From the NCBI GenBank assembly GCA_037903475.1, contig JBAJFG010000384.1, positions 3,487,001 to 3,551,000 on the forward strand: a stretch of 64,000 nt of DNA. The letters run 5' to 3'. The position numbers and the translations under genes are program-made. Numbering within the stretch: the stretch's first letter is position 1; each line of letters starts with the position of its first letter. The notes beneath the pieces were generated by a model. It was not told the origin of the DNA and made no database searches. It saw only the letters and a program-made list of their open reading frames with translations. Origin of the DNA: Ancylostoma caninum (taxonomy: Eukaryota; Nematoda; Chromadorea; Rhabditida; Ancylostomatidae). Below are positions 1 to 10,392 of this stretch, piece after piece.

Positions 1-1053
1 GTACACATTAAGTTTAGGAAGAAAATCTCCCCAAGAAAGGCAGGAAAGTGAGAAAATAAGGATTATTGGTTTTGACTGTGAGTACAACAACGCATTTCAT
101 ATCATTGGTCCCAGCAATGAATACCCTAATTCGCAATGACTAGCCATGAAAAAGCGAAGACTAGTCCAATTATGGTGTAGGAAATCACGTTCGGCCATAT
201 TTGTTATAGTGCTAACACTTTGATTTTTTCCACTGCGTCCAGACAAGAGGCGCTTCTAGCGGAAACCTTGTGTTTCCCTCTGCTTCGGTGTCTATGGGTA
301 CTTGTTCATATATGATGCTGCCAACTAATTTGTCCGCATAAAAATGCAGGTTGGGAATGAATGAGCACAATCCGGACCGTTCGGGGTATGGCACAGTGAA
401 AATGAAATGGTGGCATAACTCAAACCGTTCGGATTTTGCCATTCATTTTCCACTTTGCATTTTTACGAGGACAAATTAGTTGGCAGCGTCACATATGGTG
501 GATTCTCAGCTAAGGTTTTCTTCTTTTTCGCGTTTTTTTTTAAAATTAAATTCCTACTTGTGGCAAACAAATATTGAATAAATATTGAATTGATAGTCGA
601 GAATGTGTATCACGAAAATGAAAGTCACGACGTCCGAAAGAATAAACTAGAGAGTTTTGCACAATGTGCGTGACAGTGACGATGAACGGGGGAAGGATTC
701 GATTATTTTACCAGAAAAGATAGCAGGAGAAAAACTACAAAAAATATCGCCTTATATGCTGATTGGCGGCGAGAAAAATAGGCATAAGGAAGGCTAAAAA
801 TTCAATGGATGTCATTTTTGAAATAGTCTATAGTTCGGCAACCGCTACGTGAGCGGACAGACAACTCACACTTAGCGCAAACGAGTAAAGAATCGGTTAG
901 AATAGTATGAATAGAAAAACTCGTGATTCATTGAGATGTAGCCAGATGCTGCAGATCTAGTGAAAATAAGTTCGAGAAAATGAGGTTGGATAATATGAGA
1001 AAATGGATGAAATTGAGGAGGAAAACATGTGCCTCTCAAAAACTACTACGTAC
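1..1053. other. No exon recognised; left edge of window
   Basis: No open frame bounded by plausible splice sites was found on either strand. The zinc-finger gene exon ending at 1054 has a strong GTACGT donor in phase 0, so at least one more exon must lie further left, either unrecognised here or outside the window. A short inverted repeat at 307-497 is the only clear structure. Confidence 0.5.
307..497. repeat. Small inverted-repeat (MITE-like) element
   Basis: Two arms of about 42 bp (307-348 and 456-497) are near-perfect reverse complements. They share the core CTGCCAACTAATTTGTCC and enclose about 107 bp. The minus-strand ORF that spans it is a by-product and shows no protein family. A foldback MITE is the simplest reading; no target duplication is evident. 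Confidence 0.6.
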
Positions 1054-4000
1054 CTGAGATTCTTGTTCGTTTAGTTCGGCTCCGGAGACGCTCGACAAGT
1101 TTTTAAGATTTTCCTTGGTAATTTCCTCCGATTCACCTTCGCCGCTCATTAGCACATACATTGGTTCGCCAGAATCCCCGTAAATTGTTTGCACCTGGAA
1201 GCATGATTTCCAACTAAGTGTGAGGATTCAGAGAATCAATAGTTGCTATGAAGAAAAAGTCACATGGACTGATCAAAGATGAGTTCTCTAACAAGTTTTC
1301 TGCCGTTATCTCCGCTAACTATAAACTTACGTCTTGTAATGATGAGCTCTAACGAGGTGGAAGAACTTTTATTTAGATATGACAAAAAACGGGTATTCAA
1401 ATTGCTCAACAGAGAGCTACATTCTATATTTTAAAAAAAACTGAGTAATAATTATGTAATTAATCTGTTAGAATGAATTCAGCACATTATTAGATATTTG
1501 TATATGATTTTTCCCGACTAATTATAATTAGATAGTTAGAGTAGTTCATCTTATAGATGGATACTGGAAGATCTCTCTTGCTATCCTTTTATACGACCCC
1601 ATTCGGAGTCTTTTCCTTCCACGGAACATTTCACGGAGACCAAGTTCCATTACATGAACCAGAATTCTGAGGTTCGTTTTTAAACTCGATAACATAGTCA
1701 AACAAGTATAATAGAACCATGCATGTAGAAAACAGCGTCGACTGGCTCAAAATGGAAGCAAAAAATTTAACCCATTGACGACCGCGTGGCCCACCGGTGA
1801 GCCACGCTTTTTTTGGTAGCGGGGGACCGCGCGGCTCATTGGTGAGCCGCGCCCTTCTTGACAAGCACTGGACGGTATTTTCGAACTATTTACTTTGCAG
1901 CATTTCCATATGGAATGGCTACAGTCTTTCCTAAAAAGGTCTCAAACAAGTGCAGTTCAAGGAGGAGTTCCCCTTTATTGTGACAAACATTATGAAAAGG
2001 ATGGAATTTTGAAGTCAAGGAAGATTGCTTTACATTTCTTTTGTAGTGAGTGGAAACACTCCGTATAAAAGCCATATTTCCTACACAGGAACACGTTCGT
2101 TACATCTTGCCCTTCCTTACTGATTAGGCTAGTGCCTTAGGAACGTGTATAGTCTCCGGACACTCTCTCACAGCACTCAAAACACCTTTTACAAACTTCT
2201 TTCGGCCTCAATGAAACCAATAAGCTTTTAGGTTCTCTCCTTTTCTGGTCAGATGATACCGTCGATCTTCTAGAATTAGATTTCAGATTATTTTTGCAGA
2301 GAGATCTGTTTTATTCCCAATCCTCCTACCGTAACGGTGTGGAGCTCCGCGGGCGCCGCACTCTGGAAAGGAGCATTGGTCCCACGCGCCAGACACGCAA
2401 AAATGCGCGCGGTCGTCAACGGGTTAAAAATGAGGAAACTCAAAACGCTGTGGACAGAAAAGGGTTTGACTACTTCACCTGTCAAATGCGCATCAGTCTA
2501 ACCACCACAGCATTTCTTCTTATTCGTTGCTTCGACAAAATGGGGCAGGAAGCAGTTGAAGCCATTCGATACTCACGTTTCATTGGTTTTCTTTTTTCAG
2601 AAAAAAAAAGCCGGAATTATAGGAAAGCTTATCGCTCTCTGAATCAAGCAACAAATGAAAATTGGTAAAAGTATACCAAACACCGAGATTATCTCCGGTA
2701 TACGTTGCAACATTAATGAATGAGTAATGAAATAAGTGAACACTACCAGCTGAGATTTCAATCTTACGGAGATACATTTCCAGCCAACCAGCAAGCATAC
2801 CTTATCGAAGCTATTCGGATATTGCGCCTTCATACGCGCTAGGAGATCAGCATCATTATTTCCTTGCAAGTGTGAATCTCTGCGTTTTCGCGGAATATTC
2901 GGATCATCGTCCAAACGTAGTGCAGTGCCCGTCTTTCGATAGCGACGTAACTGAAATACTAATTAGGCTCTTCGCCAAAGTCAAAAACATTAATAAAGAA
3001 AGTGAATGTATCCCAGAAAATGTGGACGTCAAACACTGCCCACCGGCTCTCCGTTGAATTCAGGCATGATCTCGGGGTGTCTCGACTTCAGATGTCTTAT
3101 TCCACGACAAACATTATACGGTTTGTGTAATTGATACGTTAAATGGCAAATAAGACACTCGAGCATCATCGGATGAACGAACTCCATACAGCCATCACTG
3201 ATACGATCCAAACGCGCCTAAAATTATTATCAACCATAAGAGAACATCAAAATTTATTGTAAATCAGCTATGCAAGGCAACATCTGAACACTTACTCTAA
3301 CGACTTCAAACTGAAGACTGTCGGATTCCTGAGGATGTTTCAACTTAAAATGACGAATTGCACCTAAAACGAGCTTTTTTGAACTTTCTGGTGCTTCCAA
3401 GTTCTCCGAAGGATAATTTAGGGTACACTGACACGCTGAGATTACAGCACCATACAGGTCGGCATCACATATCTTGCATTTCCAGTGAGAATCACTGACT
3501 ACTTTGACATACTCAGAATTTGTAGGTGGGGCTTGGCTGAAACAAGGGATTTCACGGCAATTGAAAAAAAAAACTATACGCCTACAGAAAGAAGTATCTA
3601 ACCGGTAGATCGGTTGCACCATACTCCTCTTCGGTTTGTTGTGTTTGCCAAAAATCATGCGACTATTGGTCTAAAAAAAAACAGATTAAATAGTGAACTG
3701 AAAATACACCACAGACGAAGCAACGTCATAAACATTTTCATTATTTTGAAAAAAAAAACGGAATAATGAAGGTTTCAATTTGCCTCATAATAAAAGGGAC
3801 GCTCTTTAATGAGTAGGTGCTAATATATAAACAAGAAGTGACCAGTCTTCAGGCCACTTCGCCTATTACAACATCGAAAAAAATTGGTGTTTGCTAGAAT
3901 GGATCAGAAATGCTGTGATGCTTAATAGGTCAAATCTGACCTCGTAAGCTTTCCCTTCTACACTCCATGAAACGTAGTAACCAGCGCTTGCAGGTAAATC

Positions 4001-6863
4001 TAAACCAAAACAAGGCTCACATTAGTTTTCCTAGGTGGCTGCGGGTCACTATCGAGATCGAGTTCATCTAGAGGATCATCCTCGCCAGGAATAGCTGTAG
4101 TTTGTACAACTACAGAATCTCCTTCAAAAACTCGTCGCTCCACAGTTATGGACGCTCTCTTTCGTTTTCCATTCAATAGGTCCAGGTACTTTTCAATTGC
4201 CTGAAAATATTATACATCACTGCAAATCAACGGGAACAGAAAAGAGACAAAGACGGGAAATATGCAAAGACTAACGGCGTCCATCTGAGACTCCGAAGTG
4301 AACAACTTGTTCAACTTTCCTACTTTGATATGAAATTCATCCTGCAGAACAATATCAAAATCGGATCCAAATTTCTCTATTACACGCGCATTAATGACCA
4401 GTTCCTAGAAAAGGTAGATTATATCGAAAGCTACTTCGATAATTTCTTCTCAAAACAACAATAATTGATTCCTGCTGATACCTGAATGCACAGAAGACAC
4501 TTTGGAACTTCAACCTCTCCTGGATGACAGTCAGTGAAATGTACAGCTATTGTTGTAGCATCTATAAACATGCCACACCAGATGCATTGAAGGTTGTCCG
4601 GCTGAGTGTGCGACAAGTCGATAACGGCAAAATCCTGCAAATCATAGCCAAAGTGGGCCACTGTAACGTTTCTCAGGAGATCAAAAACCAACAATGTTCT
4701 CTTCAACGACTGAGACAGAGACGCCGCTAGCCACTTAAGTGATAACTACACAACAAATACTGCAGTGTAGAAGAAATTTCAATAGCACCTCCGGGCTCTG
4801 ACGACATGGAGTCCCGGAGATTCTATTGAAACGTAAAATGATAGCGTGAACTATCGTAATCAACAGAGTAAAGACCCAGTGAGGTGGAAAGGTGTCACTT
4901 CAAGAGGTAGTATGAAGAGCTGGGCAAGATTAATCAAATAATACTAACCTGTTTCGAGAGAGGCTTGCCCACACCTGGCCTTTGGGTTCTCTTCTGCCAC
5001 TGACCAGCACACTGATGATTAGTTGGATGCCACGCGTTGAAATGCCGGATAACATGTACAATCTGAAAGGAAAAACAAAGGAGGTACGAAATAACCAAGT
5101 GAAACGAAAAAAAACTTACTTCAAACTTCTTGTTAATCGATATGACAGAGTTGCAGATCCCACATTTCACGTGCTCCTTGTCGACAAGAGAGACATTAAT
5201 CTGTAGATGGGTCAGATTAGAAACACTATAAAATAGGTTGAGAAATGAGACAAAAATGAACAATCGTGGCAGATCAAAACAAATGATAAGACACAAAAGT
5301 CCAGGGCAAAGGTATCATACCTACAGTAGGCGTCAATGGGGGATGCGTTCTTCGAAAAGCACGCCGCGCGACCGCGTCGCTCACGATGAAATCGTCGCAG
5401 CATGGCATTATAGGCTTCTCTTGGCAGTTGTTCATCATATTTGATGTTAGCCATCAAGAAAGCTATGGTCCTTCTCAAAAAGATAGACGGATTCCGTCAC
5501 TACACAAACGCGGTGGGACCTGAGCGATGGATGCCGAGATGCTATGCCCCAAGTGAGAGGGTCAGGTAGGTCCCGTCGCGATTCTGCGACCGCGACGATA
5601 TGAAACCGCACGCGCAATCCGTCTATCTTTTTGACTATGAAACCGCACGCGCAATCCGTCTATCTTTTTGACAAGGACTGTAACTAATTATCAAAGAACC
5701 CCATAGTTTGTTGCCCCGGAGAGGATTCTAGCGCGAGCCGCGAGGAGGCGCAACGTACTTTTCTAGGTAGCAAAAAACGCACAGCCATTGACGCTTAGTG
5801 TATGTACTTGGCACCCTTTGTTGGAGCAAATGAACTACGTAAAAATTCAAGCTGGGTACAACTTACTCTCCGTCCCATTTTTTCGAGCAGCTTCTTTCTT
5901 AGAGCGACTTCGAGTTGAGGCATCGTCATCTCGTTTGGATTTATACGAATTTGGCTGACCTTACGAGGAGTCCTTCGGAACAAAGCTTGCTTCGCGAATC
6001 TTAAGAGAAAATTAGAAGTACTGATAGTCCTTAACCATTTGAAACATTGCAGCTGTAACATGAGTACCATTGAAGTACAGCGATTAAGATGTGTTGAGCA
6101 AGACTGTACAATGCTGATAACATCTGCATTCTATCACCAATACAGGGAAATATCAATTACGGCAGGAGGAGAGTGTGGATAGGCAAAAAAAAAATGTTGC
6201 TTGTCATGATAGGCATGACATATGGTTATTGGTCTCAAATGAAGCTTGATGGGAATCTGTGAAATACAATGCCTAAAGTGCACTCAGTGTGCAGAAATAC
6301 GCTAAGATAAAGAAAGATTCAGTGCGTCAAACATTTTCTTTCCTCCCAGTTATAAAACTAGCGAAAATCATCAAGTTTTTTGGGTCTTGAATACAGAACA
6401 GCGCTAAAACATTTTGATTGCACATAAAAGAAATGTTATTAGAGGAACTCAGTCTGGATTTGGGATTTTGAGAGAAATGTGATAAACACAGCACAGGTAA
6501 ACAGAATCACTCACTTGAACCCATTTTGTATGTTTTTTCTGTCGTTTTCTAGCTTTGCTTTCAAATACTCGACATACGTCATATCACCTATCAACATATC
6601 CGGCTCCAACATCTGAATGAACTTTGCTCGAAGAAATCAACAAAGGCGCATAAGCTACAAAAGTGTGCTCACCTCAGGATGAACCCTTGGAAGATGACCG
6701 GAGAAAAGCGTCAGGTATTGAACCACTTCTCCACAAAGACCACAGACAACGTTTTTGTCATCGAGAAAATTGAATTCTATGTCGCATATGTCGATTGCAG
6801 CATATGTGTCCTCCGGGGTCATATCCACAATGTCACCATTAGCATTCACCAGTGCTTCAGATC
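1054..6863 (-). CDS. Multi-zinc-finger protein, finger-rich C-terminal part (same gene as 15544-19862)
   Basis: Fourteen minus-strand exons: 6673-6863, 6515-6612, 5867-5999, 5325-5417 (less sure), 5120-5200, 4949-5062, 4482-4634, 4276-4404, 4021-4200, 3603-3670, 3296-3536, 3044-3217, 2801-2950, 1054-1194. Codon phase is kept at every junction and donors are GTAAGT/GTGAGT-like. Five fingers share C-x2-C and then H-[FL]-x3-HP: CGLCGEV..HLPRVHP, CGICNSV..HFNAWHP, CIWCGMF..HFTDCHP, CKICDAD..HFKLKHP and CLICHLT..HLKSRHP. A sixth (5325-5417) keeps only part of the motif. Basic stretches (RTPRKVSQIRI, NGKRKRA, PRKRRD) and an acidic tail exon (1054-1194) suggest a nuclear, DNA-binding or chromatin protein; that is inference. 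I do not recognise an orthologue. The exon at 1054 ends in an open donor, so the stop codon lies further left. Phase joins 6863 to the exon at 15544. Confidence 0.8.
1766..2428. repeat. Inverted-repeat-bounded element with twin hairpins
   Basis: TTTAACCCATTGACGACCGCG (split here from 1766) is repeated inverted at 2408-2428 with one mismatch. Just inside the left copy lie two consecutive GC-rich hairpins (about 1783-1807 and 1827-1851), each a palindrome around GGTGAGCC. The element sits in the intron between zinc-finger exons 2801 and 1194. It is probably a non-autonomous DNA transposon. Confidence 0.45.
5475..5672. repeat. Foldback MITE with 37-bp tandem duplication
   Basis: TCAAAAAGATAGACGGATT at 5475-5493 is matched inverted at 5616-5634 and again at 5653-5671. 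The right end is duplicated because a 37-bp unit (5599-5635 and 5636-5672) occurs twice in tandem. The element lies just upstream of the degenerate finger exon (5325-5417) and may have disturbed its acceptor region. Confidence 0.6.
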
Positions 6864-7984
6864 CTGTAAAGTTTGGAAATGTTAGCCACTTTTCAGTAAA
6901 CAGAAGGAGGCATGCGAAAAAAAAAACCATTGGTAACACCTGTGAAAAAAAAAAGAAAACAGATTTCGAGAAGTAAATAATTCCCAGAAAACCAACGAAG
7001 AAGCATCAAAAACAGCCACCGTAGCTGGAATAGTGGGAAGACATCTTCGCAAAAGTGAAGGATTTTGTGAAGGTTGTCTCTCATACAGGTAAGGGCATGA
7101 GGACGGGGGGGGGGGGTCGCCTGAGTCGGTAGGCTTGCAGAGTTGGCATACCTTTTTTTGAATTCACCAGGATCTATAGTCTCGGAAAGAAAACTTTTCT
7201 CGTGACTTTATATACATCCTGAAAGTGCATGAAGAGTAGAATCGCACGCATACATTAGATCAGTGATTGCTTCCTCCTGGAGCCGATGGCAAGGTGACGA
7301 AAATCAATGTAGCGGAAAGTTCGTCAACTTCGGCGAAAATGGCAGGGGACGCAGGTCATCTTCGGACTACTGCTCTGCACTGCCGTAAAGACAAACCTTA
7401 GTCACTGAACCTAGGACTACTTTTTTCCCGCCTTATCCTTTCGTCCATGACAGCCTCCCAACCGAACCCTACTTTTCCATTTTCCAGTGCTTCGGCAGGA
7501 AAGCGATCCATGCCAGCAACAAACTTGTGAACACATGTTATATGTACACCGTTTCATAGTTCAAGACACGGTGCATCGAAATTCTATCCATTTTACATCT
7601 GGAAGAGACGGAGACATAAAACAATCGGAGTGCTACAGTTTTTGGGGTTTCGCCCCGCCCCCTCCTTTCCCAAAATGATGGGCCCCCCAGCGTCCGGCCT
7701 GAGAGTGAGTGAGGGCGAAGCCTCTATGTCGGGGTATTCCACCTATGCTCGCATTCTCGCGAGCTTTGATGCCACCTCCTCTCACATCTTTGCCATAAGA
7801 TGTGCGCCCTACATTAAGCAGTTGTGCACAGCATGCTCAACACGGGAAAATCCTTCGGTACGGAAAAAAGTCCTAAGGCCCGCAGTTGGTAATCAGAGTG
7901 TCACATGAACTGGAAATTCGATAATATCGGCATTACCGTTGAAGATGCTGCTGGCTGATGTTTATGGTTGGTGAAATGGAAAAT

Positions 7985-8670
7985 ATTTGGGACCAGTGCT
8001 CGTGCCGTTAATTTTTAGAGGGAGTTTTATTTTGTGATGGAAACAGAAAAAAACATGCTGTATTATATTTACACTGCACAGCAGTCTGCAACCAGGGGGG
8101 GACTAGTTCTCGCTTTCACGAAACAAGAATATTTTCAGGATGAAATTTTTAAATTCGGTTCCAGTGTGAACGGCACGTAAACTTCGCAAAAAATTTTAAA
8201 ACTGTGTAAATTGTTTCTGCCACACCAGGTTGTCACGGTGGAACTTTATTGACCTTACGTTTCAACGTAACCGTCGTCGTCAGAGGTCTGAAGGTGGCCC
8301 CTGGTGTGGCAGAAGCAAATTACACAATTGGACAATATTAAAAATGCCCAGGTTTAAAGATGAGCGAATATGGAAGTTGTTTTTAAAATTCTCGGGAGCA
8401 GTTCTCGCACACTTACAATTGACGCGTAGCAATGATGAAAATGAAAATGAAGTTCCAGAAATGGTGAAACCAAAGTTTTCACGCCCACTCTTCGCAATAT
8501 ATGTAGCATGAGCTTCGCAAACACTTGGGGAATAGTTCTCGCCTCTACGGAATTAGGCATTTTTGTAGAGAAAATTCTTGCGTTGGAGAAAGTTAGCGTT
8601 GCTGTGCAAACTGTGCGCGATATTGGCCAAAAACAGGCTTTAAAAGGTGCGGGGACCAGTTCTCGCTCGA
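7985..8670 (+). repeat. Degenerate dispersed/tandem repeats with GGGGACCAGTTCTCGC core
   Basis: Variants of GGGGACCAGTTCTCGC recur near 7988, 8097, 8394, 8526 and 8650, usually followed by a short AT-rich tract. CTTCGCAAA recurs nearby. Spacing is irregular, about 110-300 bp, with the small inverted repeat at 8203-8336 lying inside. This looks like an old tandem array broken by an insertion. No coding sense was seen. Confidence 0.45.
8203..8336. repeat. 134-bp inverted-repeat element containing a retroposon-like tail
   Basis: TTTCTGCCACACCAGG ends the left arm, and the inverted CCTGGTGTGGCAGAAGC starts the right arm (8203-8229 and 8300-8336, imperfect). Between them the minus strand reads CTGACGACGACGGTTACG and then GAAACGTAAGGTCAATAAA, a retroposon 3'-tail style sequence. 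A related copy lies near 24024-24100. Confidence 0.5.
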
Positions 8671-10392
8671 TCCAAGACAAACCATAGCACCGGATCAAAA
8701 CGAAGACAAAGTAGCGAATTTGGTGGAACTATCATAACCATGAAAATTTCCGCCAATAATCGTTATTTGGAAGCGCAAAACCTTTCAGAGCACTCAAAAT
8801 TACAGCACTATCCAATTTTCACCCATTTGAATCCAAATTTTTCCTGGTAATTTAATGGTCTAATACTTTCGATTAGAACTTGAGAGGTTTTCTGTACAGA
8901 TCTACTTGAAATTTCCAGACTCTGGGCCCTCTAGCAATTTCGAATAGAAACAGATTAAATTCTAGATATTTTCTTGTTTCTAAACTTTTCGAGTAGAATT
9001 TTATAATAAAGTGTCGATTTCTACTCGAAAAGTGTTTTCTCTCGAATTCTACACGAACTTTTTCAGCCGAGAATAGGGTGAGTTATGAGCTTCAGAAATT
9101 TTTCATTTGTACTTCTTGAAGGACAACAACTTGCGATGTGCTTTTCTGAGAAATGAACCACTGTGATCCTAGACGGTATGGCAACAAACGCCTGAACTGT
9201 GGGGGCCCAACTGTGCTGTGCTCGATTCCACAACACAAAAAATGCGGCTGATTCACATATCAGATCATTTTTGGCAATCACTTGCTTGTTCCATAGTAAC
9301 GCTGGAGATTTCCGATTGCCCTCTATTCTGGAGGAAAATCGCTGATGCGACATGTAGGAAGAAGAAGAAGCTCCATCCACGACGTAGTGCGCCAAACGCG
9401 ACCAAATTCTTTTGCAGGCGACTCCTTGCTTCTCGCACTCTATCATTAAGCCAACAGAAAAATCGAGCACATCGAAAGCTAAGAACTGTCATCCAATCTA
9501 TGTGTTGGCAAAACATCTCTCATTGGAGTGCTACGTGACATCTGGTTTCAACCACCATCAAGAGAGAAATGACAAAGACCGAAAATGGTCAGAAACGCAA
9601 CTTTGCTGGGTTTTTTTTGGATAGAAATAAAAAGTATTGTTTTCAAGTGTAGAGCATGAACAGGTCCATTCTGTTGTAGGGCAAACTTATAAATGTACTT
9701 CCTAGTTTTCATAAATATTTGGACATACACTAGAATTTCGAGAAAATCCAAAAGAAAAATTAATAGAACTAATGACTCACCCTAATGAATAATAATTGGA
9801 TAAATAAACAGACGAATAAAAATATTTGATATCTAGGAGAAGGAGTGGCCAGTGACGCACTATGAAAGTCCGTGGACAAATTATAATTAGGTTGTTGGCT
9901 ACAGTGTGGATGAATGACTGGAGGGATGAGCTATTTCATACCCGAGTATGATTACCCATAGGTAGCAGCTGGATATTTATTTATTTATTTATGTTATACA
10001 TCATGACAAGTCACAATGCAGAATGGATATATATATTATATATATAATACATATAATATATATATATATACCCCTTCATGTGCCACCTCATCGCGGTGAA
10101 GGGGTGAACATCTACCAGAGTTCATCTCTGGGAGATGGCCAACGGCACAAACGGCCACGCAGTTCAGAACCGCACTACTTGTAGTGCGTGAACGGGCGGC
10201 CCTTGGATAGCTCCGGCAAGGCACTCCAGGGGTAACCAGGCCACCAGAAAAGCCACGACATTCGCAACAGAGAGAAAACCGGCCCGAAATCGGACATGCT
10301 CTCCCACGGCGCCCGGAGATGCCCCTGCCGAGGACGGAAGAGGAAAGGGACGGGGCGCCACTGGAAATCCCGATAAACGATTTGGACAATGC

